A stretch of DNA of 36,952 nucleotides from Nitrospirota bacterium (GCA_021828525.1 JAJZGM010000002.1:1-36952), one strand, 5' to 3'; shown: positions 1-8,686, counted from the first letter of the stretch. Numbers and translations are program-made. Notes: generated from the sequence alone by a model not told the origin.

Positions 1-948
1 CCCTTTTTCGTCGCGGAAGCGGACGAAAGCGACGGATCGTTTCTGAAGCTCGAACCCCGGATCCGCGTCGTGACCAATATTGATCGCGAACACATGGACT
101 TCTACGGCACCTTCGAAACCCTGGTCGAGGCCTTTGCCACCTATCTCGATGCCGGAGAGATCGGGGGGATCGGCGTTCTCTGTATCGATGATCCGGGGAT
201 CGTTTCCGTGGTGGAGCGCCTTTCGAGCGTCCCCCTGACCTACGGGCTCTCCCAGGAGGCCCGAGTCCGGGCTGTGAACATCGCCTATGAGGGAGTGGGA
301 TCCGCCTTCGACGTCATGGTCGATGGATCCTTCTGGGGAAGATTTTCGCTCAAGGTGCCGGGGATCCACAACATCCTGAACGCCCTGGCGGCGATATGCG
401 TCGGAACCTGCCTTGAAATCGCACCCGAAACCATGCAAAAGGCCCTTGCCGGTTTTGTCAGCGTGGGACGAAGGTTCACGATTCTTGGAGAAAAGGACGG
501 TGTCCTGGTTGTGGATGACTACGGTCATCATCCCACAGAGATTCGGGCGACCCTGTCGGCGGCCCGTCTTGCCTATCCGAAGAGGCGCATCGTTGCCGTC
601 TTCCAGCCTCATCGCTTTACCAGGGTCAGGGATCTCCAGAACGCCTTTGTGGATGCCTTTGGGGATGCCGACAGGATTCTGGTGACGGAAATCTACGCGG
701 CGGGAGAGGAGCCGATTCCCGGAGTCGCCGGGGAAGGCCTCTACCAGAAGATGAGGGATCGCTGGGGCGAGAAGGTGGACTATGAACCCCGGCGGGAATG
801 CTGGATGGACCGTCTTGTCTCCCTGCTGAAGCCTGGGGACCTTCTCCTGACGCTGGGCGCGGGGGATATCACTCGCCTTGGAAAGGAATTCCTTCTGTGG
901 GAGCCGGTCTCAGTTGCAGCCCGCGAATCCGACCCTGTGAACGTCTGA
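1..948 (+). CDS. murC: UDP-N-acetylmuramate--L-alanine ligase MurC (5' partial)
   Basis: The frame is open from the first base of the window, so the gene begins upstream; 315 residues are visible of a family length near 450-480, so roughly the first 145 residues (including the ATP P-loop) are missing. MurC adds L-alanine to UDP-MurNAc in the cytoplasm, the first step of the peptidoglycan stem peptide. Visible Mur-ligase signatures are ADESDGSF near residue 8, NIDREHMDFY near residue 27, DDYGHHPTEI near residue 172 and FQPHRFTR near residue 201; the DDYGHHPTE motif is typical of MurC. A GTG at position 70 lies inside the conserved TNID.EHMD motif and cannot be the true start. The gene leads into murB with a 52-base overlap, as in other division and cell wall clusters. 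Confidence 0.97.
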   Translation, partial: PFFVAEADESDGSFLKLEPRIRVVTNIDREHMDFYGTFETLVEAFATYLDAGEIGGIGVLCIDDPGIVSVVERLSSVPLTYGLSQEARVRAVNIAYEGVGSAFDVMVDGSFWGRFSLKVPGIHNILNALAAICVGTCLEIAPETMQKALAGFVSVGRRFTILGEKDGVLVVDDYGHHPTEIRATLSAARLAYPKRRIVAVFQPHRFTRVRDLQNAFVDAFGDADRILVTEIYAAGEEPIPGVAGEGLYQKMRDRWGEKVDYEPRRECWMDRLVSLLKPGDLLLTLGAGDITRLGKEFLLWEPVSVAARESDPVNV

Positions 949-1856
949 GCCGCTTTTCCTCAATCCGGATCGGAGGCCCTGTCTCGGCCGTCATCTCCGT
1001 GTCGGGTCTTCCGGAAATGGAAGAGGTTTTCTCCCTGAGAAGCCGGGAGGAGATCCCGGGACCTCTCCATTTTGTCGGACGGGGAAGCAATATCCTTTTC
1101 CCGGACCGTGGCCTCGAGGGAACACTGGTGCGACTTGAAGCGGCGGATCTTTCCTCGGCCTGTCGATGGAGGGAGGGAGGAGAGGTCTATGTCGAGGCAG
1201 GCTATCCCCTTCCGGCCCTTGCCCGTGAGGCGGCCCGACGCGGGATAGGGGGCTTCGAATTCCTCTCCGGAATTCCGGGAACGGTCGGCGGCGCAACGGT
1301 CATGAACGCCGGCGCCGGCGGCCGGGAATGGGCAAGCCTCTGCAGAAGTGTGACGATCATGACTCCGGCGGGATCGCTGGAAACCCTTCCGGCCGAAAGC
1401 ATGGCCTACGGATACCGAACCTCCCTCTTCGGCCGGAAGAGGCCATCCGGTCCGGAAGAAACCGGTTCCGGACATCTTCCGGAAGGCAGCGTCGTCGTGG
1501 GGGCCCTTCTGTCGGGATTTTTGGCTCGTCCGGAGGAATGCCAGGCCGGTCTGGCCCGCCATCTTGAATATCGGAAAAAGACCCAGCCGATCGATGAGCC
1601 AAGTCTTGGCTCCGTTTTCAGGAATCCTTCAAAGGGGCCTCCGGGTTACACGGCAGGGCGCCTTATCGAGGAGGCGGGTCTTAAGGGAGAGTTCCGGGGA
1701 GGAGTTATGGTGTCCCGTCGCCATGCCAATTTTTTTGTCAATGCGGGCGGGGGATGTGAACGGGATTTTCGGGAGCTTCTGGATTACGTTTCCAGTCGTG
1801 TCAGGGAACATTGGGGAATTGTCCTAGAGCCTGAGGTGAAGGTGTGGAACGCGTAA
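897..1856 (+). CDS. murB: UDP-N-acetylenolpyruvoylglucosamine reductase MurB
   Basis: MurB is the FAD/NADPH enzyme that reduces UDP-GlcNAc-enolpyruvate to UDP-MurNAc. The 319-residue protein shows RIGGP near the N-terminus, the FAD-binding GRGSNILF motif, SGIPGTVGGA, YGYRTSLF, GSVFRNP with the serine of the active-site loop, and the C-terminal RRHANFFVN motif. The start chosen is GTG at 897, because AAAGGAA lies 8-9 bases upstream and the protein then begins shortly before the conserved S.RIGG segment; an earlier ATG at 798 would add residues without family resemblance. The start lies inside the 3' end of murC. The end overlaps the GTG start of ddl, suggesting translational coupling. Confidence 0.94.
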   Translation: MGAGLSCSPRIRPCERLSRFSSIRIGGPVSAVISVSGLPEMEEVFSLRSREEIPGPLHFVGRGSNILFPDRGLEGTLVRLEAADLSSACRWREGGEVYVEAGYPLPALAREAARRGIGGFEFLSGIPGTVGGATVMNAGAGGREWASLCRSVTIMTPAGSLETLPAESMAYGYRTSLFGRKRPSGPEETGSGHLPEGSVVVGALLSGFLARPEECQAGLARHLEYRKKTQPIDEPSLGSVFRNPSKGPPGYTAGRLIEEAGLKGEFRGGVMVSRRHANFFVNAGGGCERDFRELLDYVSSRVREHWGIVLEPEVKVWNA

Positions 1857-2821
1857 CGGTATCGATGGTCAGGGAAAAGGGGATAAACAAGGTTGCGGTT
1901 CTCTGCGGGGGAGAATCGGAGGAGGCCCAGGTCTCACGTGTTTCGTCGCAGGCGGTCTCCGGAGCCCTTTCGCAGGCGGGTTTCGAAGTCCGGGAATTCG
2001 AGGCGGACAGGACGCTGGCCCACCTCCTCCCGGAATTTTCTCCGGATGTGGCCTTTCTCGCCACCCACGGGGGAGTGGGGGAGAACGGGACCCTTCAAGG
2101 TTTTCTGGAAACGATGAAAATCCCCTACACAGGATCCGGAGTCCTCGGGTCGGCGATCGGAATGTCCAAGATGCGCTCAAGGGCTCTCTTCCGGGAAAGG
2201 GGTCTGGCCGTTCCCCTGACATATGCCCACAGGATGGGCGCCTCTTTCCGCACCGACAGCATCTCATTCGATCCTCCCTACATGGTCAAGCCCGAATCGG
2301 GAGGATCTTCCATCGGGGTCCGCCGGATCGATCGTCGGGAGGACCTGTCCGAGGCTGTTCTCGAGGCCGGGCAATATTCTGCCTGGGTCCTTGTCGAACA
2401 GTGCATTCCCGGCAGGGAGATCCAGTCCGCCGTGCTCTCCGACAGATTTCTGGGGGCCATCGAGATCATTCCCCGGGGGGACGAGCCCTTCTACACCTAT
2501 GCCTCCAAATACGCTCCCGGAGGCTCCAGACATATTTGTCCGGTTCCCCTGTCCGGATCTCTCATGGAGGATCTGTCAGAGGCTACCCTGGAAGCCCACA
2601 GGATTCTCGAGCTCAGGGGGTGCAGCCGCCTCGACACGATCCTGAATGAGGAGGGTGTCTTCGTCGTCCTTGAGGTCAATACTCTCCCCGGTCTGACGCC
2701 GACCTCCCTGTTGCCGGAGATTGCCTCCCACGCGGGCCTCTCCTTCGCCGATCTTCTCCTGGAACTGCTCTGGACAGCCCGTCTTGATGGTGACCGCTCG
2801 GCTGTCCACGCCCAATTCTGA
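1844..2821 (+). CDS. ddl: D-alanine--D-alanine ligase Ddl
   Basis: Ddl is an ATP-grasp enzyme that joins two D-alanines for the peptidoglycan stem peptide. Its 325 residues match the family length. Visible motifs: CGGESEEAQVS at about 21-31, HGGVGENGT at about 75-83, MVKPESGGSSIGV at about 147-159 (ATP-binding loop), and EVNTLPGLT near residue 276 with the metal-binding Glu and Asn. The GTG start at 1844 is preceded by GAGGTGAAG; an in-frame ATG at 1865 has no ribosome binding site. It overlaps murB by 13 bases, and its stop TGA shares bases with the ftsQ ATG, so the genes are probably coupled. Confidence 0.95.
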   Translation: MERVTVSMVREKGINKVAVLCGGESEEAQVSRVSSQAVSGALSQAGFEVREFEADRTLAHLLPEFSPDVAFLATHGGVGENGTLQGFLETMKIPYTGSGVLGSAIGMSKMRSRALFRERGLAVPLTYAHRMGASFRTDSISFDPPYMVKPESGGSSIGVRRIDRREDLSEAVLEAGQYSAWVLVEQCIPGREIQSAVLSDRFLGAIEIIPRGDEPFYTYASKYAPGGSRHICPVPLSGSLMEDLSEATLEAHRILELRGCSRLDTILNEEGVFVVLEVNTLPGLTPTSLLPEIASHAGLSFADLLLELLWTARLDGDRSAVHAQF

Positions 2822-3666
2822 TGGGAGCCGGGGATCCGGTCCCGGGAAAATCGGCATTTCTCCGCCCCGGATCAGGCCGATACATTCTTCTTGCCTTTTT
2901 CTGGGTTGTGTGGGGAATGGTCTTTCTTCGGGGATATGCCGGGCTGAAAGAGGCGCCGCTGGATGTCGTGGTCCTGGGCCCTGAGGTTCTGGACAGGGAG
3001 CTTGTGGGGGGCTGGTTTACGAGAGTCCGGTACAGAACACTGCCCTACCTCGACAGGGTATCTCTCGAAAGGCTTATGAGGACTCATCCCTGGATCGAGT
3101 CTGTCAGCGAGAAACGGGTCCCCGGGACGGGAAGGGTGATCCGGGTCAAGGTCTGGACGCCGGTGGCTCTCCTGCGGCCGGCCTATGGACTCATGGCCTT
3201 TCAGGAACCTTCACCGACGGCCGTCCCCGCCCGCGTCTCCTATCTCAATGACCAGGGATTGTCCCTTTTAGGACGTTCCTATCCCGGAACAGGCCTCCTC
3301 CCCCAGGTCATTGTCCGTTCTCCCCTGACCAGGGAGGCCGGGGTGCGCCTTGTCCGGACGATCCGGACCGTTCGGACCTGCCGCTCGGAAGGGGCTCCTT
3401 CCGGAATGTGGTTCAGCCTGAACGGACCCCATGAGGTCCGCTTCTATCCGGACCACAACCAGCCGGTCCTTCTCCTCGGGACAGACCTCGGATGCGCCCC
3501 TTTCCGTCTTTATCGGTCCTACATGAAAAATATCGACCATCTCTCCCCTGAAAAACGTCCCGAAGGGATCGACCTGAGATTTTCGGGGATGCTCATCCTC
3601 CGTCCCTCCCTGGAAAAAACCCCTCCCGCCCCGGACAGCTCCGGAAAAAAAGAGGTCCGTTCCTGA
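2821..3666 (+). CDS. ftsQ: Cell division protein FtsQ (POTRA-domain membrane protein)
   Basis: This is a 281-residue bitopic protein: a short cytoplasmic N-terminus, one transmembrane segment at about residues 21-39, then a periplasmic part starting with a POTRA-like region in which THPWIESVSEKRVPG, near residue 87, resembles the conserved hP.v..a.V.r..p pattern of FtsQ/DivIB. Sequence conservation in FtsQ is always low, so the call rests on that motif, the topology and the position between ddl and ftsA. FtsQ links FtsZ/FtsA assembly to the FtsL-FtsB and FtsW-FtsI complexes at the septum. Translation starts in a TGATG overlap with ddl. Confidence 0.9.
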   Translation: MGAGDPVPGKSAFLRPGSGRYILLAFFWVVWGMVFLRGYAGLKEAPLDVVVLGPEVLDRELVGGWFTRVRYRTLPYLDRVSLERLMRTHPWIESVSEKRVPGTGRVIRVKVWTPVALLRPAYGLMAFQEPSPTAVPARVSYLNDQGLSLLGRSYPGTGLLPQVIVRSPLTREAGVRLVRTIRTVRTCRSEGAPSGMWFSLNGPHEVRFYPDHNQPVLLLGTDLGCAPFRLYRSYMKNIDHLSPEKRPEGIDLRFSGMLILRPSLEKTPPAPDSSGKKEVRS

Positions 3667-3689
3667 AAAAATCTCTGCCCTGAGATCTG

Positions 3690-3718
3690 TTGAGACCCTC
3701 TGTCCGTTGTGAGAAAAT
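3690..3718 (+). promoter_or_regulatory. Possible sigma-70 promoter for ftsA/ftsZ
   Basis: In the 116-base gap between ftsQ and ftsA, TTGAGA (3690-3695) is followed after exactly 17 bases by GAAAAT (3713-3718). The -35 matches consensus at five of six positions and the -10 at four of six. This would place a start near 3725, about 58 bases before ftsA. Weak evidence by eye; the gap itself, in an otherwise overlapping cluster, is the main support. Confidence 0.3.
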
Positions 3719-3782
3719 GGGCAAGCGCCAGGAATGGCCCGGGACCGGAACGTTCAATTCTCATGGGAGACAGAGGAAGTCA

Positions 3783-5072
3783 ATGACCGAGCAACCTGTT
3801 TTTGCGGCAATCGATTTGGGTTCGACGAAGGTGTGCGTTGTCCTGGGACAGGCGATCGATGAGGACAGATTTGAAATTGTCGGGATCGGGAGCGCGTCAA
3901 CTCAGGGGGGTATGAGGAACGGGACAATTGTGGATGTCCAGCAAACTGTGGCAGCCATCCGGAAAGCGGTGGATGTGGCCGCCAGGAAGGCCAGTTGCCA
4001 GGTTTCCCGGGTGGTGGTCGGCTTTGCCGGGGGAGAGATCGAGGGTCAGGACCAGAAGGTCATGATCGCCCTCAAGGATCGCGAGGTGATGGCCTCGGAT
4101 ATCGACAGGATCCTTCAGGAAGCGCGGACGATGATGGGATGCTCGGCCTCCGAACTCCTCCATACGATTCCCAAGTCCTACCGGATTGACGAACAGGGGG
4201 GCATCCTGAACCCCGTCGGGATGGTGGGAGCTCGTCTCGAGGCCCTCGTCCACGTGATAAGGGGCTCCGACATGGTGCTGGCCAACCTCAAGCGAAGTGT
4301 CGAGAGGGCCGGACTCACGGTCCGGGACGGCGATTTCATCCTGCAGCCGCTTGCCAGTGCCCGGGCGGTCCTGACGGAAGATGACAAGGAACTGGGAGTC
4401 TGCGTCGTTGATATCGGGGGCGGAACCACCACGATGGTCCTTTACCAGAACGGAGCTCTGTCTGGGGTCAGGATCATTCCCCTTGGCGGGGCGGCAATGA
4501 CCAAGGACCTTGCGGCAGTCATGCGCATCTCCCAGTCGGATGCCGAACGCATCAAAAAGGAGGTCTTCACCACTCCCGGCCAGGGTCCGCTTCATGAACC
4601 GCTGGATGAGGAGGCCGGAACCCCCTCTCCTCCGATCCCCGAGGAGATCAGTCCCGGAGCCGGCCGACGGACCCAGGTCAGGGAGGTTGTCGAGGCGAGG
4701 CTTGAGGAGATTCTGACACGGGTCAAGGGAGACCTCGACCGCTTGCGCCAGAATGCCTTCCTCGCCCGGGGTGTCGTCCTGGTCGGAGGAGTGGCCCGGA
4801 TGCCGAACATTGTGCCCTTTGCGGAAAAGATCTTCGAGATGCCCGTTTCTGTCGGGCAGACCGCAAGCAGGGTCCAGGGCCTCGTCGATCAGGCCTCTTC
4901 TCCTGAATATGCCTCGGCGATCGGGCTTCTTTACTTTGCCCGGGACCAGTGGGGGCCGGAGGATCTGGCCCGTCAATCCGAGTCCAGGCCTGACGAGACC
5001 CTTGAAGGGAGAAGTGGAACGGGGCCCGCTCCCGGTCTCAGAATCTGGAACTGGCTCAGGGAAATCATCTGA
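3783..5072 (+). CDS. ftsA: Cell division protein FtsA
   Basis: FtsA is the actin-like ATPase that anchors FtsZ filaments to the membrane and recruits later divisome proteins. The 429-residue protein has the actin-fold phosphate-1 motif AAIDLGSTKV at residues 8-17, VDIGGGTTT in the middle, and LVGGVARMP near residue 337. Its C-terminus, GLRIWNWLREII, is the expected amphipathic membrane-targeting helix. ATG 3783 is chosen because AGAGGAAG sits just upstream and the protein starts right before the conserved motif; an ATG at 3690 would prepend about 31 unrelated residues. It lies after ftsQ and before ftsZ, as in most bacteria. Confidence 0.96.
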   Translation: MTEQPVFAAIDLGSTKVCVVLGQAIDEDRFEIVGIGSASTQGGMRNGTIVDVQQTVAAIRKAVDVAARKASCQVSRVVVGFAGGEIEGQDQKVMIALKDREVMASDIDRILQEARTMMGCSASELLHTIPKSYRIDEQGGILNPVGMVGARLEALVHVIRGSDMVLANLKRSVERAGLTVRDGDFILQPLASARAVLTEDDKELGVCVVDIGGGTTTMVLYQNGALSGVRIIPLGGAAMTKDLAAVMRISQSDAERIKKEVFTTPGQGPLHEPLDEEAGTPSPPIPEEISPGAGRRTQVREVVEARLEEILTRVKGDLDRLRQNAFLARGVVLVGGVARMPNIVPFAEKIFEMPVSVGQTASRVQGLVDQASSPEYASAIGLLYFARDQWGPEDLARQSESRPDETLEGRSGTGPAPGLRIWNWLREII

Positions 5073-5154
5073 ATCGTCTGGCCCAGTGGTCCGAAAGGGG
5101 TCTCAATCTGGAATGCTGGGTCCAGGATATTGCGGGAACGTCCTCTTCCCCCTC

Positions 5155-5188
5155 GCCGTGCGGCTCTCTCCCTTATGGAAGAGACGGC
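5155..5188 (+). other. Imperfect hairpin in the ftsA-ftsZ gap
   Basis: GCCGT (5155-5159) pairs with ACGGC (5184-5188), and the enclosed CTCTCTCC and GGAAGAG arms can extend the stem imperfectly. It lies 22 bases before the upstream candidate ftsZ start and directly ahead of its GGGAGGGGG ribosome binding site. No T-run follows, so a terminator is unlikely; an RNA structure influencing ftsZ expression is possible but unproven. Confidence 0.25.
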
Positions 5189-5260
5189 AGAAAGGGAGGG
5201 GGCTGGGATATGCCGGAAACCTATCATTCCGGAGCCGGGCAGGCTCCCTGGAGAACGGAT

Positions 5261-6442
5261 ATGGATTCAGAGTGGGGCGATGAGCCCTTGATCGACTACA
5301 AACAGTCCGGAATTCTCGGGGCCCGAATCCTGGTCATCGGAGTCGGAGGCGGAGGGTGCAACGCGATTCACACCATGATCATGTCTGATCTGAAGGGCGT
5401 CGAGTTTGTGGCTGTCAATACCGACCTTCAGGCCTTGAACAGGATCGATGCCCACAGGATTCAGATCGGAAATTCCGTAAGCCGGGGCCTGGGGGCCGGA
5501 GCCAATCCCGAAGTGGGGCGAAGATCCGCTCTTGAGGACGTCGACAAGATCCGCGCCGTGGTGACCGGGTCGGACATGGTCTTTGTAACAGCGGGGATGG
5601 GTGGCGGAACAGGAACCGGTGCGGCCCCTGTCATCGCCCAGGTGGCCCGTGAATGCGGAATCCTGACAGTGGCTGTCGTGACGACTCCCTTCGGGTTCGA
5701 GGGCCCGAAACGGTGTCGGAACGCCGAGGAGGGACTCCGGGAACTCCGTCGTTTTTCAGACACGCTGATCGTGATTCCCAATGACCGTCTCGAATCTGTG
5801 GTCGACCGGGGCACGCCTCTCATCGACGCTTTCAAGAAGGCGGACGATGTCCTCAGGCAGGGTGTCCAGGGAATTTCGGACATCATTACCCGACCGGGCC
5901 TTATCAATCTGGACTTTGCCGATGTGAAGACGACCATGGCCAACATGGGACGGGCGGTCATGGGAATCGGCACGGCCACGGGCCCAGACAGGGCGTTGAT
6001 TGCGGCCAGGGCAGCCATCAACAGCCCTCTGTTGGAAGACAGTTCGATCCGGGGTGCCAAGGGAATCCTGGTCAACTTCCGGGGGGGATCGGACATGACC
6101 TTGAATGAAATCACCGGAGCCTCCCGGCTCATCGAGGAGGAAGCGGAGAAAGGCTCTGCCAATCTGATCTTTGGGACTGTGGTCGAGGACCACCCGATGG
6201 AGGAGATCCATATCACGGTTATTGCAACAGGCTTCGATCAGCCCTCCGAGCGCGGACAGGCGAAGGAGGAGGCCAGTTCTTCAGAGACTCCACCGCCGGA
6301 AGGTCTGGAGGAGATCCCGGCCTATCTGAGACGCCAGGGGGGACAGCCGGTCCGTCCGCTCCTTCGGGAATCCTCCCCGGAGGAGGAGAGTCCTGGCGAC
6401 CAAAGTGAACGTCCCGCCATCTGGAGAAAAAGGGGCGAATGA
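5261..6442 (+). CDS. ftsZ: Cell division protein FtsZ
   Basis: FtsZ is the tubulin-like GTPase that forms the Z-ring. The 393-residue product has RILVIGVGGGGCNA at the N-terminus, the tubulin signature GMGGGTGTGAAP for GTP, FGFEGPKR, and the T7 loop NLDFADVKTTM supplying catalytic Asp residues. Two starts are possible: ATG 5261 with GGAG 7 bases upstream, which gives a normal 21-residue lead-in, and ATG 5210 with a stronger GGGAGGGGG, which would add 17 residues. I chose 5261 on conservation. The conserved C-terminal peptide appears as EEIPAYLRRQ but is followed by about 34 further residues ending IWRKRGE, more than usual. The stop overlaps the pgeF start (ATGA). Confidence 0.96.
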   Translation: MDSEWGDEPLIDYKQSGILGARILVIGVGGGGCNAIHTMIMSDLKGVEFVAVNTDLQALNRIDAHRIQIGNSVSRGLGAGANPEVGRRSALEDVDKIRAVVTGSDMVFVTAGMGGGTGTGAAPVIAQVARECGILTVAVVTTPFGFEGPKRCRNAEEGLRELRRFSDTLIVIPNDRLESVVDRGTPLIDAFKKADDVLRQGVQGISDIITRPGLINLDFADVKTTMANMGRAVMGIGTATGPDRALIAARAAINSPLLEDSSIRGAKGILVNFRGGSDMTLNEITGASRLIEEEAEKGSANLIFGTVVEDHPMEEIHITVIATGFDQPSERGQAKEEASSSETPPPEGLEEIPAYLRRQGGQPVRPLLRESSPEEESPGDQSERPAIWRKRGE

Positions 6443-7101
6443 GGATGTATCTTCGCCATCCTCTTCTTTCCTCACTTGGAGTGGACCACGGGTTCGGGAC
6501 AACCGGGAGCGACCTTCGCCCAACGTGTCTGACAGTCAATCAGGTTCATGGCACGAAGATTGTCTCTTCTTGTGAATACCGTGACTGTGAAGGAGCGCCC
6601 GAGGGAGACGGGATGGTCACAGGGGAAAAAGAGATCGAAGTCGGGGTCTGGACAGCCGATTGCTTGCCGGTTCTTTCCTCGACGGAATCGGGGACCTTTG
6701 TGGGGGCCTTCCATGCCGGATGGCGCGGAGCCTCGGCCGGGATCGTTCCTTCAGGACTTCAGAAAATTTCGGGGGAATCCCGGGTTCCGGTGTCGGAGCT
6801 CGTGGTTGTTCTGGGGCCGGCCATCGGTCCCTGCTGCTACGAAGTGGGTCCGGAGGTCTGGGGGGCCGTCCGTTTGAAGACGCCAAGCTATACCCAGCGT
6901 GCGGAACGCACCCTCGACCTCTGGGGCCTCGTCACCCACCAGCTTCTCCTGGCTGGGGTCCCGGAAGAAAATATCGGGTGCATCTCTCTCTGTACCCGTT
7001 GCCATCCTGAGCTTTTCTATTCCCACAGGGGGTGGGGAAAGCTAAGGGGGAAACGCTCCATGCTGAACTATATCCGTCCGGCCAATGATGATCGGCACTA
7101 A
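6439..7101 (+). CDS. pgeF: PgeF/YfiH family laccase-domain protein (multicopper-oxidase-like peptidoglycan editing factor)
   Basis: The 220-residue protein matches the YfiH/LACC1 (DUF152) family: VNQVHGTKI near residue 34, TADCLPVL near residue 73, FHAGWRG near residue 91, GPAIGPCCYEVG near residue 126, and a C-terminal CTRCHPELFYSHR motif, which together carry the family's conserved zinc-binding His and Cys residues. Members have purine nucleoside phosphorylase/adenosine deaminase activity, and the E. coli homologue limits misincorporation of L-Ser into the stem peptide. It starts in an ATGA overlap with ftsZ and overlaps yggS by 17 bases; ftsZ-pgeF-yggS is a recurrent order. The specific activity here is inferred from the family. 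Confidence 0.93.
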   Translation: MRMYLRHPLLSSLGVDHGFGTTGSDLRPTCLTVNQVHGTKIVSSCEYRDCEGAPEGDGMVTGEKEIEVGVWTADCLPVLSSTESGTFVGAFHAGWRGASAGIVPSGLQKISGESRVPVSELVVVLGPAIGPCCYEVGPEVWGAVRLKTPSYTQRAERTLDLWGLVTHQLLLAGVPEENIGCISLCTRCHPELFYSHRGWGKLRGKRSMLNYIRPANDDRH

Positions 7102-7771
7102 TGTCGAGGCTGTCCGGGTCCGTATGGCCGAAGCCGCCCGGAAGGCCGGGCGAGAGACCCTTCCCCGGCTCGTGGGCGTGACAAAAAAACGTTCGCTTGA
7201 GGAAATCCGGGAGGTGGTCCGGGCCGGAGTGTTTCACCTTGCGGAAAATCGATGGGAGGAGTGGGATACCAAATGCAGGAATCTGGATGCCGGAATCTCC
7301 TGGCATTTTCTCGGAACGATCCAGAGCCGGGGCCTCCGGAAGTTTTACCGGCCGCTTTATCGGATTGACTCCTTGGACAGCCTTCCCCACGCAGAGCTTC
7401 TTGCCACCCTGTCCGGCCAGCAGGGAGGGAGGCAGGCCGTTCTTCTCGAGGTGAATTTTCTCCGGGAGCCCGGGAGGGCCGGGTATCTCCCCCAAGATAT
7501 CGAACAGGAACTTGAGATGGTTGCCTCCCTTGACGGACTCGACATTCAGGGACTCATGGTCATGGGACCGGTTCCAGAGCCTTCCGGCAACACGGACCGG
7601 ACACGCAGGGTCTTCGAGGAGGCCAGGGATTTCTGGACAAGACTCAAGGGGGGCTGGCCCTTCCTCGAAGAGCTCTCCATGGGGATGTCCGAGGATTTCG
7701 AGGAAGGGATCAGGTGCGGTGCCACGGAGGTGAGGATCGGCCGACTTCTCTTTGAGGGGGGACGCGTGTGA
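7085..7771 (+). CDS. yggS: YggS/PLPBP family pyridoxal-phosphate homeostasis protein
   Basis: The 228-residue protein belongs to the single-domain alanine-racemase-fold PLP-binding family. LVGVTKKRS at about residues 29-37 carries the PLP lysine in the position of the family's (V/A)V(S/T)K motif; HFLGTIQSRGLRK matches HfIG.lQ.nK; and the C-terminal SMGMSEDFEEGIRCGATEVRIG is the PLP-phosphate-binding signature (split here: SMGMSEDFEEGI then GATEVRIG). Members lack enzymatic activity in known cases and balance PLP and amino acid pools. Two consecutive ATGs (7085, 7088) are possible starts, both inside the end of pgeF. Its stop overlaps the proC GTG. Confidence 0.93.
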   Translation: MMIGTNVEAVRVRMAEAARKAGRETLPRLVGVTKKRSLEEIREVVRAGVFHLAENRWEEWDTKCRNLDAGISWHFLGTIQSRGLRKFYRPLYRIDSLDSLPHAELLATLSGQQGGRQAVLLEVNFLREPGRAGYLPQDIEQELEMVASLDGLDIQGLMVMGPVPEPSGNTDRTRRVFEEARDFWTRLKGGWPFLEELSMGMSEDFEEGIRCGATEVRIGRLLFEGGRV

Positions 7772-8676
7772 AGGACGCCCGTAAGTCAGGGAAAAAAAAC
7801 CCTAAAAACCAGAAAAACGGTCTTGTGCCGGGATCCTTCGCTCAAGGGGATGATCCCCAAACGGTCTGGGTGGTCGGCGGCGGACAAATGGGCGGGGTGA
7901 TTGTCCGCCATATGGCGGGTCAACGCCCGGGAATCAGACCTTCTGTCGCCGTTGTCGACCCCAGCCCCGAAATCCTTAAGACCATGAAGCAGGAAGGAAT
8001 CGAGGCCGATGCCTCCCTTCCGGGAATGATGAGAAAGGGAGGAAGTCCTGACCTGGTTGTCCTTGCGGTCAAGCCCGGCATCTTCCAAAAGCCGGATTCC
8101 GAAGTGGCGGGAGCCCTGTCCGGGCTTCCGCCGGGGATCCTTGCGATATCCGTCATGGCGGGCGTCTCCCTGTCCCACCTGAGGGACAGGGCTCCGAATC
8201 TCCGGTGGATACGGGTCATGACAAACCTCGCCCTTTCGGCGGGGAAGGGCATGACTCTGCTTGCCGCATCCCAAGATGTGTCACATCATGAACAATCCTT
8301 CGTCTACAGCCTTTTTTCAGGAATGGGACGGGCCCTCTGGCTTCCCGAGGACTCCTTCGATGCCGCGACCGCCATTGCAGGTTCGGGCCCGGGCCTCCTG
8401 GCCCTTGTCGCCGAAGCTCTTGCCGATGGTGGAGTCCGGGAAGGACTCTCCCGGGAAACGGCGACTCTCCTTGCCTCCTGGGCCCTTCTGGGAACGGGAA
8501 CGCTCCTTACGGACAGGGGGCACTTGCCGGAATTGCTGAAAGCCAGGGTCGCATCCCCGTCCGGAACGACAATCGAAGGGTTGGCGGTCCTTGAAAGACA
8601 GGGCGTCCGGGGCGCAGTCATCGATGCAGTGAGTGCCATGGCAGCCCGTTCACGGGAAATTTCCCGCAATCTCTAG
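7768..8676 (+). CDS. proC: Pyrroline-5-carboxylate reductase ProC
   Basis: ProC reduces pyrroline-5-carboxylate to proline with NAD(P)H. The 302-residue protein has the Rossmann motif VVGGGQMGG at about 35-43, VLAVKPG near residue 98, GSGPGLLALVAEALADGG near residue 205, and the signature SPSGTTIEGL near residue 268, where SPGGTTI is usual. A polar, lysine-rich extension of about 30 residues precedes the Rossmann fold; a shorter start is not obvious because GTG 7768 sits in a GTGA overlap with yggS, which supports it. The yggS-proC-yggT order is common and links this gene to the division cluster by position. Confidence 0.93.
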   Translation: MKDARKSGKKNPKNQKNGLVPGSFAQGDDPQTVWVVGGGQMGGVIVRHMAGQRPGIRPSVAVVDPSPEILKTMKQEGIEADASLPGMMRKGGSPDLVVLAVKPGIFQKPDSEVAGALSGLPPGILAISVMAGVSLSHLRDRAPNLRWIRVMTNLALSAGKGMTLLAASQDVSHHEQSFVYSLFSGMGRALWLPEDSFDAATAIAGSGPGLLALVAEALADGGVREGLSRETATLLASWALLGTGTLLTDRGHLPELLKARVASPSGTTIEGLAVLERQGVRGAVIDAVSAMAARSREISRNL

Positions 8677-8686
8677 ACTGAATGAC

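Noticed and set aside
798..896. Longer MurB start at ATG 798
   Set aside because: The added residues lie in the murC coding region and show no MurB similarity; GTG 897 has a good ribosome binding site.
3897..4976. Long open frame on the minus strand inside ftsA (359 codons)
   Set aside because: It is antisense to a certain gene, has no ribosome binding site or family motifs, and its composition (Arg/Gly/His/Asp-rich) is that of a shadow frame in GC-rich DNA.
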